Source: Leidyana gryllorum EB-2025a
Taxonomy: Eukaryota; Apicomplexa
Assembly (NCBI GenBank): GCA_048772705.1
Contig: JBLWGC010000224.1
Coordinates: 124,001 to 188,000 of the forward strand
Length of the DNA stretch: 64,000 nt
Direction: 5' to 3'
Numbering within the stretch: the first letter of the stretch is position 1; each line of letters begins with the position of its first letter. The notes beneath the pieces were generated by a model, which ran no database searches, was not told the DNA's origin, and saw only the letters and a program-made list of their open reading frames with translations. Shown here piece after piece: positions 1 through 9,151 of the stretch. A program made the position numbers and the translations under genes.

Positions 1-5
1 GTGCC

Positions 6-1682
6 ATGTGTACCGCTGTTTTGGATTGGGCTCTCGCTACCGGTCAGGGTTTCAGTGGTTTCGTATCCATTGGCTCTATGGCTCACATCGAGTGGTCCCA
101 CTTCATGCGTTACCTCGGCTCTGACGACGAGACTAAGGCTATCCTGATGTATATGGAAACCATCGGTAACGCCAACGAGTTCCTCGCTGCTGCCCGTGAG
201 GTCGCTGCCAAGAAGCCCGTCGTTGTCATCAAGGCCGGCAAGACCGCTGCTGCCGCTGCTGCTGCTGTGTCCCACACTGGTTCCCTCGCTGGTTCCCACG
301 ACGCTTTCCTCGCTGCCATGCGCCGCGTCGGTGTCCTCGTCGTCGATTCCATCGATGAGTTGCAGAACATCTCTATGATCACTGCCATGCAGCCCCGCCC
401 CACTGGCCCCGATCTCTACATTGTTACCAACGCCGGAGGCCCTGGTGTCCTCACTACCGACGCCGCCGATATTGCCGGACTCCGCGTCGTTGACTTGCCC
501 GAGTCGATGGTGGAGACTATGAACGGCTTCCTTCCTGCCGCCTGGTCTCATGCCAACCCCATCGACGTTTTGGGTGACGCCAAGGCGGATGTCTACGCCA
601 AATCCTGCGAGGCGGTCTTCGAGCAGTCCGAGGCGGGCTCTTCCCTCCTTGTCATCCTCTCTCCCCAGTCCGTCACTGAGCCCGAAGCCACTGCTCATGC
701 CATCGTCGAAGCCGTCAAGGCCAAGCGTGGCACTGGCAAGTTCGACGGCCCTGTTGTCTGCGCCTGGATGGGAGGCAACCAAGTCGAGTCCGGCCGCAAG
801 TACCTCATCGCCAACGGCGTCCCCTGCTTCTCCCAACCCGATATCGCCGCTCAGGCTTTGGCCCTGGTTTGGAAACAAGCCGAAGTTGCCATGAACCTCA
901 GCAGCGTCCCTGTCGGAACCAACCCCGAGGCCAAGAAGGTCGCCTACGAAATCATGGCTCCCGCCATGAAGGAAGGCCGTACCATCCTCACCGAGTCGGA
1001 ATCGAAGGCGGTCATGAAGGCTTTCGGTATCGACGTCGCTGAGTCTATCGTCTGCCAATCCGCTGAGGAGGCTGTCAAGGCCGCCCACGAAGTCCGCTTC
1101 CCCTGTGTCATCAAGCTCAACTCTGAGACTATCACTCACAAGTCGGACGTTGGTGGTGTCAAATTGAACATCAAGGACGACGAGGGCGTCCGTCAGGCTT
1201 GGACTGACATCAAGACCAACGTCGACAAGATTGGAGCTCACCACTTCCAGGGTGTCTCCGTCCAGCCCATGTTGGATATTGCTGCCGGTGTCGAACTCCT
1301 TGCTGGCTCTACCAACGATAATCAATTCGGCCCCATGGTTGTGTTCGGTGCTGGAGGCTGCCTCGTCGAAGTTTTCCGTGATGCGGCTATGGCTGTTCCT
1401 CCTCTCGACACTGCTGAAGCTAAGAGACTCATCGCTGCTACCAAGATCTCCAAGGCCCTCGTTCCCGGACACGGCGAGCGCTTCAAGGGCTGCCCCATGG
1501 GAGATCTCGAGACTACCATGCAGAAATTCGCTGTTGCCATCTGTGACCTCCACGAAGAGGTTGTGGAGTGCGAAATCAACCCTCTTCTTGCCCTCCCCGA
1601 CCGCATCATCGCTCTCGATGCTCGCGTCGTCTTGAAGGGCAAGGACTCTGAGCAAGTGATCGCCGCTCCCTGCCTTCTTTGA
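6..1682 (+). CDS. ADP-forming acyl-CoA (acetyl-CoA) synthetase, 5' partial
   Basis: The family converts acyl-CoA, ADP and phosphate to the acid, ATP and CoA, giving substrate-level ATP in the cytosol of several protists and archaea. The 558 visible residues hold the succinyl-CoA-ligase-like flavodoxin domains and a C-terminal ATP-grasp domain. The phosphorylated histidine lies in [10 protein letters not shown] (His about 90). The second relay histidine lies in [10 protein letters not shown] (about 378). The end, with CEINPLL, is typical of the beta part. Full-length fused enzymes are about 700 residues, so the N-terminal CoA-binding Rossmann domain lies off the left edge, and the ATG at 6 is probably internal. 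There is no intron. Strong use of C-ending codons, as in the RPL3 gene of this window, suggests high expression. Confidence 0.9.
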   Translation: MCTAVLDWALATGQGFSGFVSIGSMAHIEWSHFMRYLGSDDETKAILMYMETIGNANEFLAAAREVAAKKPVVVIKAGKTAAAAAAAVSHTGSLAGSHDAFLAAMRRVGVLVVDSIDELQNISMITAMQPRPTGPDLYIVTNAGGPGVLTTDAADIAGLRVVDLPESMVETMNGFLPAAWSHANPIDVLGDAKADVYAKSCEAVFEQSEAGSSLLVILSPQSVTEPEATAHAIVEAVKAKRGTGKFDGPVVCAWMGGNQVESGRKYLIANGVPCFSQPDIAAQALALVWKQAEVAMNLSSVPVGTNPEAKKVAYEIMAPAMKEGRTILTESESKAVMKAFGIDVAESIVCQSAEEAVKAAHEVRFPCVIKLNSETITHKSDVGGVKLNIKDDEGVRQAWTDIKTNVDKIGAHHFQGVSVQPMLDIAAGVELLAGSTNDNQFGPMVVFGAGGCLVEVFRDAAMAVPPLDTAEAKRLIAATKISKALVPGHGERFKGCPMGDLETTMQKFAVAICDLHEEVVECEINPLLALPDRIIALDARVVLKGKDSEQVIAAPCLL

Positions 1683-1756
1683 ACCACTTTTTAGTTTCAC
1701 TGAATTCATTCCTCAACAGACCGTTTGAAAAGAATGTCGCAATTGGGTTACAATCT

Positions 1757-2521
1757 CTAGTAGCGGAGCTTACTTTCACACGTTGCAATAAAACTCTCGA
1801 ACAGATTAGCCCACGAGTCATGTTCTCTCCACAGCTCCTCAGGGTGACACTGTATACCCAGGAAGAACGGATGCTCGGCTCTTGGAATCTCGATTGCCTC
1901 CACTACCATATCGGGTGCGTGGGCGGTAGCCACCAACCCCTTTCCCAAACTTTTTACCGCTTGGTGATGCAAAGAGTTAGCCTGGGCGGTAGTGCCACAT
2001 TTAAGGGCACGGGCTAGTTGGCTGCCTATTTCGATCTTCAAAGGATGAGCAATGGTGTTACGAGGTTTGTGGTGCCAGTCATGGGCTTCACATTGGTCTC
2101 CTAGATCCTGATGTAAGGTACCACCAAGCGCAACGTTCATCATTTGCATCCCTCTGCAAATGCCTAATATTGGAATACCAAGCTCCCTGCACGTCCGTAT
2201 CAGCCAAACATCCAGTGCATCCATCTCAGGCCTCAACACTCCAGTCTTCGGATGGGGTGCTTCATCGAAGGCTGCCGGGTCAAGATCATTGCCACCCGGA
2301 ATCAGCACTCCAGAGACGCAATGTTGGATAAAGTGAAAGTAATCTTCGGGATGAGGAAGCACCGGCAGTACTACTGGAACACCTCCCGCAGCTTCGATAG
2401 CATCCGCATATGTAGTAAGGCAAACAGCGTTAGGAACCTTCAGCATCAAATCGCCATCCGCCATCTCATCTGCGAGCCTCGCAGCGATCGCAATCACGGG
2501 AGCAGCTGCTCGAATAACCAT
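1757..2521 (-). CDS. Class-I glutamine amidotransferase-like hydrolase (peptidase C26, PuuD-like)
   Basis: This 254-residue protein has the peptidase C26 fold of gamma-glutamyl-GABA hydrolases. The nucleophile is Cys122 in GICRGMQ, and the catalytic His226 and Glu228 are in QCHPEE. An oxyanion-type PGGND motif precedes them at about residue 75. The start is the ATG at 2521; the open frame further upstream has only a GTG. Relatives cleave gamma-glutamyl bonds of polyamine-derived or folate substrates, and the substrate here cannot be told. It is a single exon. It ends 74 bp from the acyl-CoA synthetase, which it faces, and starts 69 bp from a divergent gene. Confidence 0.82.
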   Translation of the reverse strand: MVIRAAAPVIAIAARLADEMADGDLMLKVPNAVCLTTYADAIEAAGGVPVVLPVLPHPEDYFHFIQHCVSGVLIPGGNDLDPAAFDEAPHPKTGVLRPEMDALDVWLIRTCRELGIPILGICRGMQMMNVALGGTLHQDLGDQCEAHDWHHKPRNTIAHPLKIEIGSQLARALKCGTTAQANSLHHQAVKSLGKGLVATAHAPDMVVEAIEIPRAEHPFFLGIQCHPEELWREHDSWANLFESFIATCESKLRY

Positions 2522-2590
2522 GCCGACTGATTTTTGGACCGGATTGAGTTCGTTCGACACATAAATAGGCAGTTCGCACACGTTCGAGAG

Positions 2591-3112
2591 ATGTTACACG
2601 GTGGAACCCGGACTGTATTCGATGGCAATGACAACACGTACTACATCTCAGGACCCAACTGGGACATATTCAAGCAGTCGCTGTTCACCATGTTCGCCGG
2701 CATGTTCCTGATATCGCTAATCTGTTTCGTGTCCAATGACATTCCCATTGCCTTGGCTCTTGGTGGTGGTGTGATTATCCTAAGTCTGACATATTGGTGG
2801 TGCCTCGAAGACAAGCAACGGAGTGACATGGATTTATTGCGTCGAAAGTTCGGAAGCGAAGAAGATGATGGTGGCATTCAAATAGGCGAAAATCAGTCCC
2901 CAGCTCAGATCGCCTTATCACAAATGTTGGGAAAATCTGCTCGCATTCAATTGCAGGGGCGAGGGGGCATTGAACAGCCATCGGCATCTGGGACTGTGAA
3001 GCCCGTCCCGCTCAAGGCAATCTCCGAAAGCACTGCTTCACCTGACTTGACTCCTTTGCAGCAGCGTGCGGCCCTTTCGCAGAGACGCACGACTACCACT
3101 TCTACATCTTGA
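2591..3112 (+). CDS. Small membrane protein with a two-helix hairpin, unknown function
   Basis: The 173-residue protein starts at the first in-frame ATG. Two hydrophobic segments at about residues 29-50 and 54-73 form a hairpin. A charged, then Ser/Thr/Gln-rich tail follows and is probably disordered. The N-terminal stretch with YISGPNW followed by a membrane helix recalls the start of DHHC palmitoyltransferases, but no DHHC core follows, so I do not assign that function. Its stop is 24 nt before the ATG of the ZNHIT2 gene on the same strand. Confidence 0.6.
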   Translation: MLHGGTRTVFDGNDNTYYISGPNWDIFKQSLFTMFAGMFLISLICFVSNDIPIALALGGGVIILSLTYWWCLEDKQRSDMDLLRRKFGSEEDDGGIQIGENQSPAQIALSQMLGKSARIQLQGRGGIEQPSASGTVKPVPLKAISESTASPDLTPLQQRAALSQRRTTTTSTS

Positions 3113-3136
3113 ACCAATTGTACATCGTATAAAAAA

Positions 3137-4433
3137 ATGACAGACTGTTGCCAAATGTAAGACAGGCTCGCCTGAATGACCTAACTTCCGCTACTTGCAG
3201 ATGCAAGAAGAAGCAGGAGGCTGAGTTGTATACATGTCCCCGCTGTGGCGTTCGTTATTGCAGCGTCACATGCTATCAAGTGAGTAACGGCTTCCTCCTA
3301 ATCTGGATTTTCGGTCCCTCGGCAGGCACACGGTGATCAGTGCACGTCAACGTTTTCGAGTGAGCAGCTTGCTGATGCGCTGCGAGGGGAAACGGTGAAC
3401 CCGGTGGACCGTCGCAAATTTGACCTACGGACGCGAGAGCTCCGCCAACATGCGCAAGAGCAGCACGACTTTATGGTGGGAGCGGAAGGGATACCAGAAA
3501 TTGACGATGATCGTATGGAAGAGATAGCTGAAGCTGTACTGAGTAAGTTAAAGGCACCGCGAGCTCCACATTTCGGCAGGTGGTACGTTACATCCGGGGA
3601 TGCTGTCCGAGAAGGAGCAGCGGTTGCTGGATGCCTCTATTGAGCAACAGCAACAGGCAATAGCGGCCATGTGGCAGCCATGGTGGGCAGAAGCCATGTT
3701 GCAGCAAGAAGACAAGCCATCAAAGTATGTGCAAGAAGTCCAGCAGAAGCCCGAGAGACCAGCTGCGGCTCATATTTGCTGCAACACTGAGCTTTCGGCC
3801 TCGAGTGCTGTGTTTTACGACCTGCTCGAGATTGGGTAAGTGCTTGATGGTCGGGGATTGGAGTAAACTGCGGCGTCGTTCTGCAGGGCTCGTTACGTGA
3901 TGTTGGATAGATATACTCTTGGGGACCACGAGGTCCTCTTATCCGAGATTTGGGAACCTAAGCAGATTAGACGTCTGACAGAAGGTCAGCGTGACATGCT
4001 GGCTTTGACCCTGACGATGGCAACGGTACTTCCTGAGTACACCATAGAGCGGCACACTCCTCCGCCATCGCTCGCTGTTTGGCAAGATAGATGGGCAAGA
4101 AGCGGTAAAGATTGGTTCAAGTTTATTGCGATCGGGGAATCGAGTATCAAGCGAGCCCCAATCGACCTGGGAGTCCTCTTATTTGAGAAGGCTAACCTCG
4201 AGCGGATGTTGGACGAAGTGGAAAAGGCAGCGGTTGAGTCTGCATCGGTGACCGCGAAGCACAAAGACTTGGGGTTGACCAAAGCACAGTGTGTGGCTCT
4301 CCGACGACGCGTTGACTTCCTCAAAAGTTTCGTCGAGCATCATGTTTCGGATTTGGAGCCCGCGTGGGGTATGAAGATCATCAATCTGGAGGAGATCAGA
4401 TCTGGTCTATTGGAGGATTTGAAAAAACATTGA
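3137..4433 (+). CDS. ZNHIT2: HIT-type zinc-finger protein, ZNHIT2-like
   Basis: Exons 3137-3156, 3201-3279, 3326-3542, 3580-3835 and 3887-4433 join in frame into a 372-residue protein. Splicing builds the zf-HIT module at the N terminus: CCQIC, then CPRC, YCSVTCYQ and a histidine plus cysteine in AHGDQC. A long helical C-terminal region follows, as in ZNHIT2, a factor that works with the R2TP chaperone and U5 snRNP assembly in other eukaryotes. Introns are 44, 46, 37 and 51 nt. The start is firm because the first zinc ligands lie directly after the ATG, across intron 1. The gene is convergent with the SAS-6-like gene (24 nt gap). Confidence 0.85.
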
Positions 4434-4457
4434 CTTTGTCTTAGCCAGGGGGAGCCA

Positions 4458-5492
4458 TCAGTGGTTCCTACCGCGGAGTCTCGCCCTCGGCTGATAGGTT
4501 GGGCGATGAACAACATCACGTTGGGAGCTGCGAGGAGACACCGAGGAGGACGCAGTCTCCAATCGTGTACCGCCTGGGCAAGGGAGGCGACCTTCATTCT
4601 GTGCGAGGGCACAGGAAAGGTCGGTGATACGACCGTTTGCCATCATTCCGAGAGCCTGAGCTGATTGGGCCAATTGTTCCAGGAGTTCTGGATTCTTGCT
4701 TTTCAGGAGTGCAGCGAGATCCTGGAGTCTCATGTGGAAGGCATCCCTCTCTGATCGAAGGCGTTGGACTCTGTATGTGAGAGCCTCGCGGGTGAACTCT
4801 TCGGAGCTCTGATGGAAGCGCAGTGAAAGGAGCTCATTCCAACGGAACTCTACGTTCTGGACGAAGATGAGGACGGCAGTCCCATCATTCTCCAGGCAGA
4901 GTACAGCCAGATAGGCGTGTGGTTCCAACTTGGCGCTGTTGGCCAGAGTTATGAGCATCTTGGGGAACTGTAGCAGATCGATCGCGAGTTTCTGATTCTC
5001 CCGAAGCGCCGGATAATTGTCCCGATTGACTCTATTGGGGAGTGATGGTGTGTATGAGAGTGCGGTTTGTGTGTGTGGGCAGAACCTACCGGAAGGTGTA
5101 ATGGAGGAAGAGATCGTTCTCGCTGGTGACTTCCACTTTGACTTCCTCTGGGTTTTCAGTGACACCCTATGTTGGGCCACGGTGGAGAAAGAAAGAGTCG
5201 ACGTCGGAGTCTCTCACCTTTATTAGGACTTTGAATTCCAACATTTCTCGGGTTCCGACTTGTGTTGAGCTCAGACGGATCTCTGCTGGGACTCTTCGTT
5301 CGTATACTTTGTGCCAGCCACCGCCTGCGGTTTGTTGAGGGGAGGATTGCGCGACGGTGTGTGTAACTTACGGAGGCTCGGATCCTCATCGTCCAGAGAC
5401 GAGAACTCGAAGCGTAGCAATGCATTACTGGATGGGACATTTGTTGGCTTTGAGGGAGAGGGACAACAATTTCCACGGCAAACAGGAGACAT
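4458..5492 (-). CDS. SAS-6 head-domain protein (SAS-6-like), centriole/basal body
   Basis: Exons 5492-5372, 5324-5218, 5166-5090 and 5031-4458 give 292 residues. The region at about 40-185 matches the SAS-6 N-terminal head: SENDLFLHYTF, then LRENQKLAIDLLQFPKM (the conserved FP segment), and later LLSLRFHQ before a helix. SAS-6 heads dimerise to form the nine-fold cartwheel of centrioles and basal bodies. After the head only about 25 residues look coiled-coil, and the tail is Ser/Arg/Pro-rich. It therefore resembles the short SAS6-like (SAS6L) proteins of alveolates and kinetoplastids more than full SAS-6. The first exon, from the ATG at 5492, is less certain than the other three. Introns are 47-58 nt. 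Confidence 0.78.
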
Positions 5493-5722
5493 ATTGAATA
5501 AGAGATGCACACCAATGGTGCACAGCGAAATATGAACAAATCAATTAGAGCTTTACTCGTTATATGGATGAAGGCCGGCAGATCCTCCGCCTGATTGGCC
5601 CAAAAGCAGAAATGCATAAAAGATCTATCATCAATATGAACCGCCAGCGAGAGGCGAGCTTTGGCTTCTACCTTTGAGAAGCGATGGTGATCGTATGAAT
5701 ACAAAGGAACCTTTCAAAGGGA

Positions 5723-7050
5723 TCACGGATAGGGATCGACATGAAAGGTAGTCGTCGGGTTGCTGCCAGTGCTGGAAGAACCTGACGTGCTATCCATCGA
5801 CTGCATCGTCTCAGCGGTATCTTTTGAACCTCCACCTACGGTCCCCATCGTTTGCGGCTGATGCGCAACGATTGAAGTCGAGAGGAGGTTGCTAGCGATG
5901 TCCTGCCAAAGATAATCGAAGTCGTCCTCACTCGGGTGTCCGGCAGTACAGGTAGTTGTAGCATTAGATGGCATTTCCAACGAAGTAGAGAGGGCTTCCA
6001 GTAAGCCAGGAGACTCCTGCTGCTGCTGCTGAGGTGGCGGACAGTTTTCATCGCTGCCGAGGGTAAGTTGATTAATTTGCGTGATAAGTGAGCACAGATT
6101 TCTGACCAGCTCCTCTTGCTGTTGCTGTTGTTGTTCTTCGACGGCCCGGTAGTCGTATGGAATATAGGAGGCTGTTGGAGGCGAAATGTAGCGATGATGC
6201 TGTATGGGGGGGGGAGCCCGGTGCTGTTGATAGGGATAGGGAGAGGATCTCGGAGACCCAACGCGTTGGTTATTCGGCAACCTGTTCAGACGAGCTGACA
6301 TGGGGCTACGTGGGTAATCCATAGGCTGCGAATGCCCCATTGTAGAGGCTTCGGTCGTGATCGAAGAAGTCACATGTGAATGCGGTGATGGGCACTTGTT
6401 TGCTATCGGTGCCCCCATTCGCGGACGCGTTGACCAGCACGGCGTCGTATCAGAGGCGGCAACATTTGCAGCGACTTTGGCTGCACGATATTCTTCGGCA
6501 GTCATGCGACGACGCAACTCATCTGGCGTATGTGCTGCAACGAGACCATATAAACAAACACAAGCATAACGGCCGCGCACTCACCGAAAGGGCAATGATA
6601 ACGACGACAGTTCGGATACACCTTGCACATTTTAGTCTTGTACACCATAGGATGGTACAATTCCTCCTCCTTCGAATGCGCATACGGACAGCCGCGGCCC
6701 CGGTTGCAGCGTCTCAAAAGCGCCATTCGGGAATTGCGACGGACAAATTCGATGTCCGGACACAATGTCGGCCTAGAAGCAGAGCAAGTAGGTCTGGAGG
6801 CGGACAGGCAGGGCTGAACTTACGAATAGAGCACACGCATAGGGTTGCGGCGTTGCCACGTTAGACAGTGCGAGTGGGAGCAGCGGTCAGGGTCAGCACA
6901 GGACCCATTGCACTGGGCTTCGCACAACTTGGTTCTAAAAATGACAAGCTCATGTTCGGAGAGTATGCGATGGTCGTTTGGGCGCCCTTTGGAAGCCGTT
7001 TCCAAGTCCATGACCCGCTCCGAACTCAGATCCCCGCTGAGTGAAGGCAT
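5723..7050 (-). CDS. Triple CCCH zinc-finger RNA-binding protein, Unkempt-like
   Basis: Exons 7050-6824, 6772-6585 and 6534-5723 join in frame into 408 residues. The N-terminal part carries FRTKLCE with a C/H-rich finger, then [11 protein letters not shown], then [10 protein letters not shown] with [11 protein letters not shown]. The last finger is completed only by splicing across the second intron. This order, and the arginine-rich [12 protein letters not shown] segment after it, resemble Unkempt-type and plant tandem CCCH proteins that bind mRNA. The remaining 270 residues are Pro/Gln/Ser-rich with short polyglutamine runs, and probably disordered. The start is the ATG at 7050, since the frame above has only GTG. 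Confidence 0.78.
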
Positions 7051-7384
7051 GCTGCTATTAGTGGGCGTGTAGTCGATCACCGGCGATGTACCTTTAAGTG
7101 TTGTTTTTCACTGTCTGTAATGATTGTGCTGCAGACAGTGAGCGCCCAACAAATTGACAGACACACGAGACCACACCACTGCACTTTCGCAGTATGTTAG
7201 TAGCCGCTGGCAGTATAACACGCACACTTTTCCTTGACGGCCCATAATTGGGTCTGCAGGAGCCGCATTTGTTAGTCCTTAGCAGCCGACAGGATAGGAT
7301 GTATGTAACGCATAATGTGTCTTGGCGTCTCAAGGGGTCGTAAAGCCTCAATAATGAGTCGTACATTTACATGCACACCCATAA
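7051..7384. other. Intergenic region between divergent genes
   Basis: This 334-bp region separates the CCCH protein from the unknown Pro/Ala-rich protein and must contain both 5' flanks. I see no repeat, RNA gene or credible ORF in it. Confidence 0.5.
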
Positions 7385-9132
7385 ATGAATCAGTCACCGA
7401 CAGACGATTTTGGCCTTAGACACGCTCTGTCTCGCGAGGATCAGAATGAAGTGAAGCGTCTTCTGACCGTGGAAGAAGGTTTGAAGACTGATCAAGATGA
7501 AGGATCTGACGTTGGGTGTTGTGGTTGTGGGGGTGGAGGGTCCAAACAAGAACAATTGACAACTGCCACGCCAGAGTCCCAACAGGTCAACTCCAGTGAT
7601 CGTAGTGTAGATCGACATTTGGCTGACAAGATATTGGCAGATGCCCAACAACAACCGATACCAATCGCTGCCGCTGCCTCGTCATCTTCTGCGGGGGGAT
7701 CGAACAGGGCGGGCTCAACATGGTGTTGCGGGCTTTGTCAGGACGAAGGGGAGACAGAATTGGTGGTGGAGGAAGCGGACGCAGACAAAGAGTTGCCTGA
7801 CACTCAGGGCGGCACAATGATGATCGAGGAGGCGCGCGCAGGAGACATCCGCGGGGATATTCCCCCGAGCCGTGCAGATCTCACACCGCCGATCATAGCT
7901 CCGACAGATCGCCCGTCACCCGTCCCTTCGTCCCAGCCGTCACCCCTGGAGGCCGCCAGAGACCTATCGCCGCCGAGTACGGTACCGCCCTCTGCTCCCC
8001 CGAAGAAGGAAGAGCCTTCATCCGAGTCATCTGCCGCCCCCTCTCCGGCCAAAATTACAGCTCCAGAGCCCGTGGCCCCCGCAGCGGCACCTCGGGTGGC
8101 GGCAGAGCCCCAAAGTGACTCCGTCGGCATCGCGGCTCCCAGAGTGGAAGCTGCTCCCGAGCCGCTGAGCCTACCGCAGGCCGCTCCGCCTCCCGAGCCG
8201 CACCGCGACTCGTTGTCAGCAGCTCAGGCGCCCGCCCCGGTGGTGGAAGGAACGCCGGCGGCTTACGACGCCACACCCATCCAGGAGGTCACTGCGTCGC
8301 CCGCAGCCCCGGAAACGGTTCAGGCGGCTGGGCCGACCGCAATGGTGTCGCCACCAGCATCACCCATAAGTCCCCCCAGCGCGGGCTCGCCAGCCGTTGG
8401 AGACGAGGAGATGATTACTGAAGGGGCCACTGATGGGGAGAAGTTGGCGGCGTTGCAGAAGAAATATCCAGATCAGGATCCCAAGGACATTCAGCGTTGG
8501 GCGTCCACGCGCGGGTGCTATATGGTGTTCGAAGCCGCCAGTAGAGGATACTTCAATGCCATCTGGTCGGAGACGCCTGTACACAAATCCTTAGCCTTCT
8601 TCACACCGGGAGAAGGTGTTCAGATTCCGGCCTCCAAGTATAAGAATCGAGAAAAGATTGCTTTAACTGGTCAACGGGTGAGTGGATTTCGTTGGTAAAT
8701 TGCAGATCTATGGCCGTTGCTCCGACAGGGTACCCACAGACTTGTGCTGAAGGGCGCTATGCTCAACTTTGCCAAATTGTGTGCAAAGTTCCATGGCGAT
8801 TTTGTCCTGTTACCGGCGAGTTGTTGGGCTCAAGAAGGTTTGGGAACCGTCGAAGTCGTGTGGCTTGACAAGGACGAACAGGTTAGTCCACCTACCCCTA
8901 AATGAATATCTGTTCTTACCCTCTTACGCAGTTAACGTTCTGCAAGAAAGCCACAATGCCGTGCACCACAGCCAACGCCCTGACTGTAGCGATCGTGGAT
9001 AATAGTTTCCGGCTGCAAGGACGCGGGCGTGGGAAAGCTGGTGGCGCAAAGTGGACAAAGTTTTCATTCGTTAGCACCGTTAGAGCGATAGCAGGATCCT
9101 TGTATGCTGATGTCGAACCCGCCAAGAGGTGA
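7385..9132 (+). CDS. Unknown protein: Cys-rich N terminus, Pro/Ala linker, folded C terminus
   Basis: Exons 7385-8677, 8729-8881 and 8932-9132 give 548 residues. The N-terminal part has two cysteine clusters (CCGCGGGG at about 46 and WCCGLC at about 113) in acidic sequence. Residues 160-340 are Pro/Ala/Ser/Glu-rich, and the corresponding DNA is very GC-rich. The C-terminal 200 residues look folded, with aromatic and cationic segments (KDIQRWASTRGCYMVFEAAS). I recognise no family. The frame-keeping acceptor of intron 1 is the second AG, at 8728; the first, at 8705, would bring an early stop. The gene ends 19 nt from the GCP3 gene, which it faces. Confidence 0.65.
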
Positions 9133-9151
9133 ACAAACTATTGATATTGTA

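Noticed and set aside
110-403. Antisense and shifted frames inside the acyl-CoA synthetase gene
   Set aside because: Low-complexity Ala/Arg/Ser composition caused by strong codon bias; the plus-strand enzyme explains the region.
2591-3112. DHHC palmitoyltransferase
   Set aside because: Only the N-terminal lead-in is similar; there is no DHHC cysteine-rich core anywhere in the frame or directly downstream.
5156-5704. A 182-codon minus-strand frame overlapping the SAS-6-like gene
   Set aside because: It runs through two introns in the wrong frame and shows no domain; the spliced SAS-6 head explains the region.
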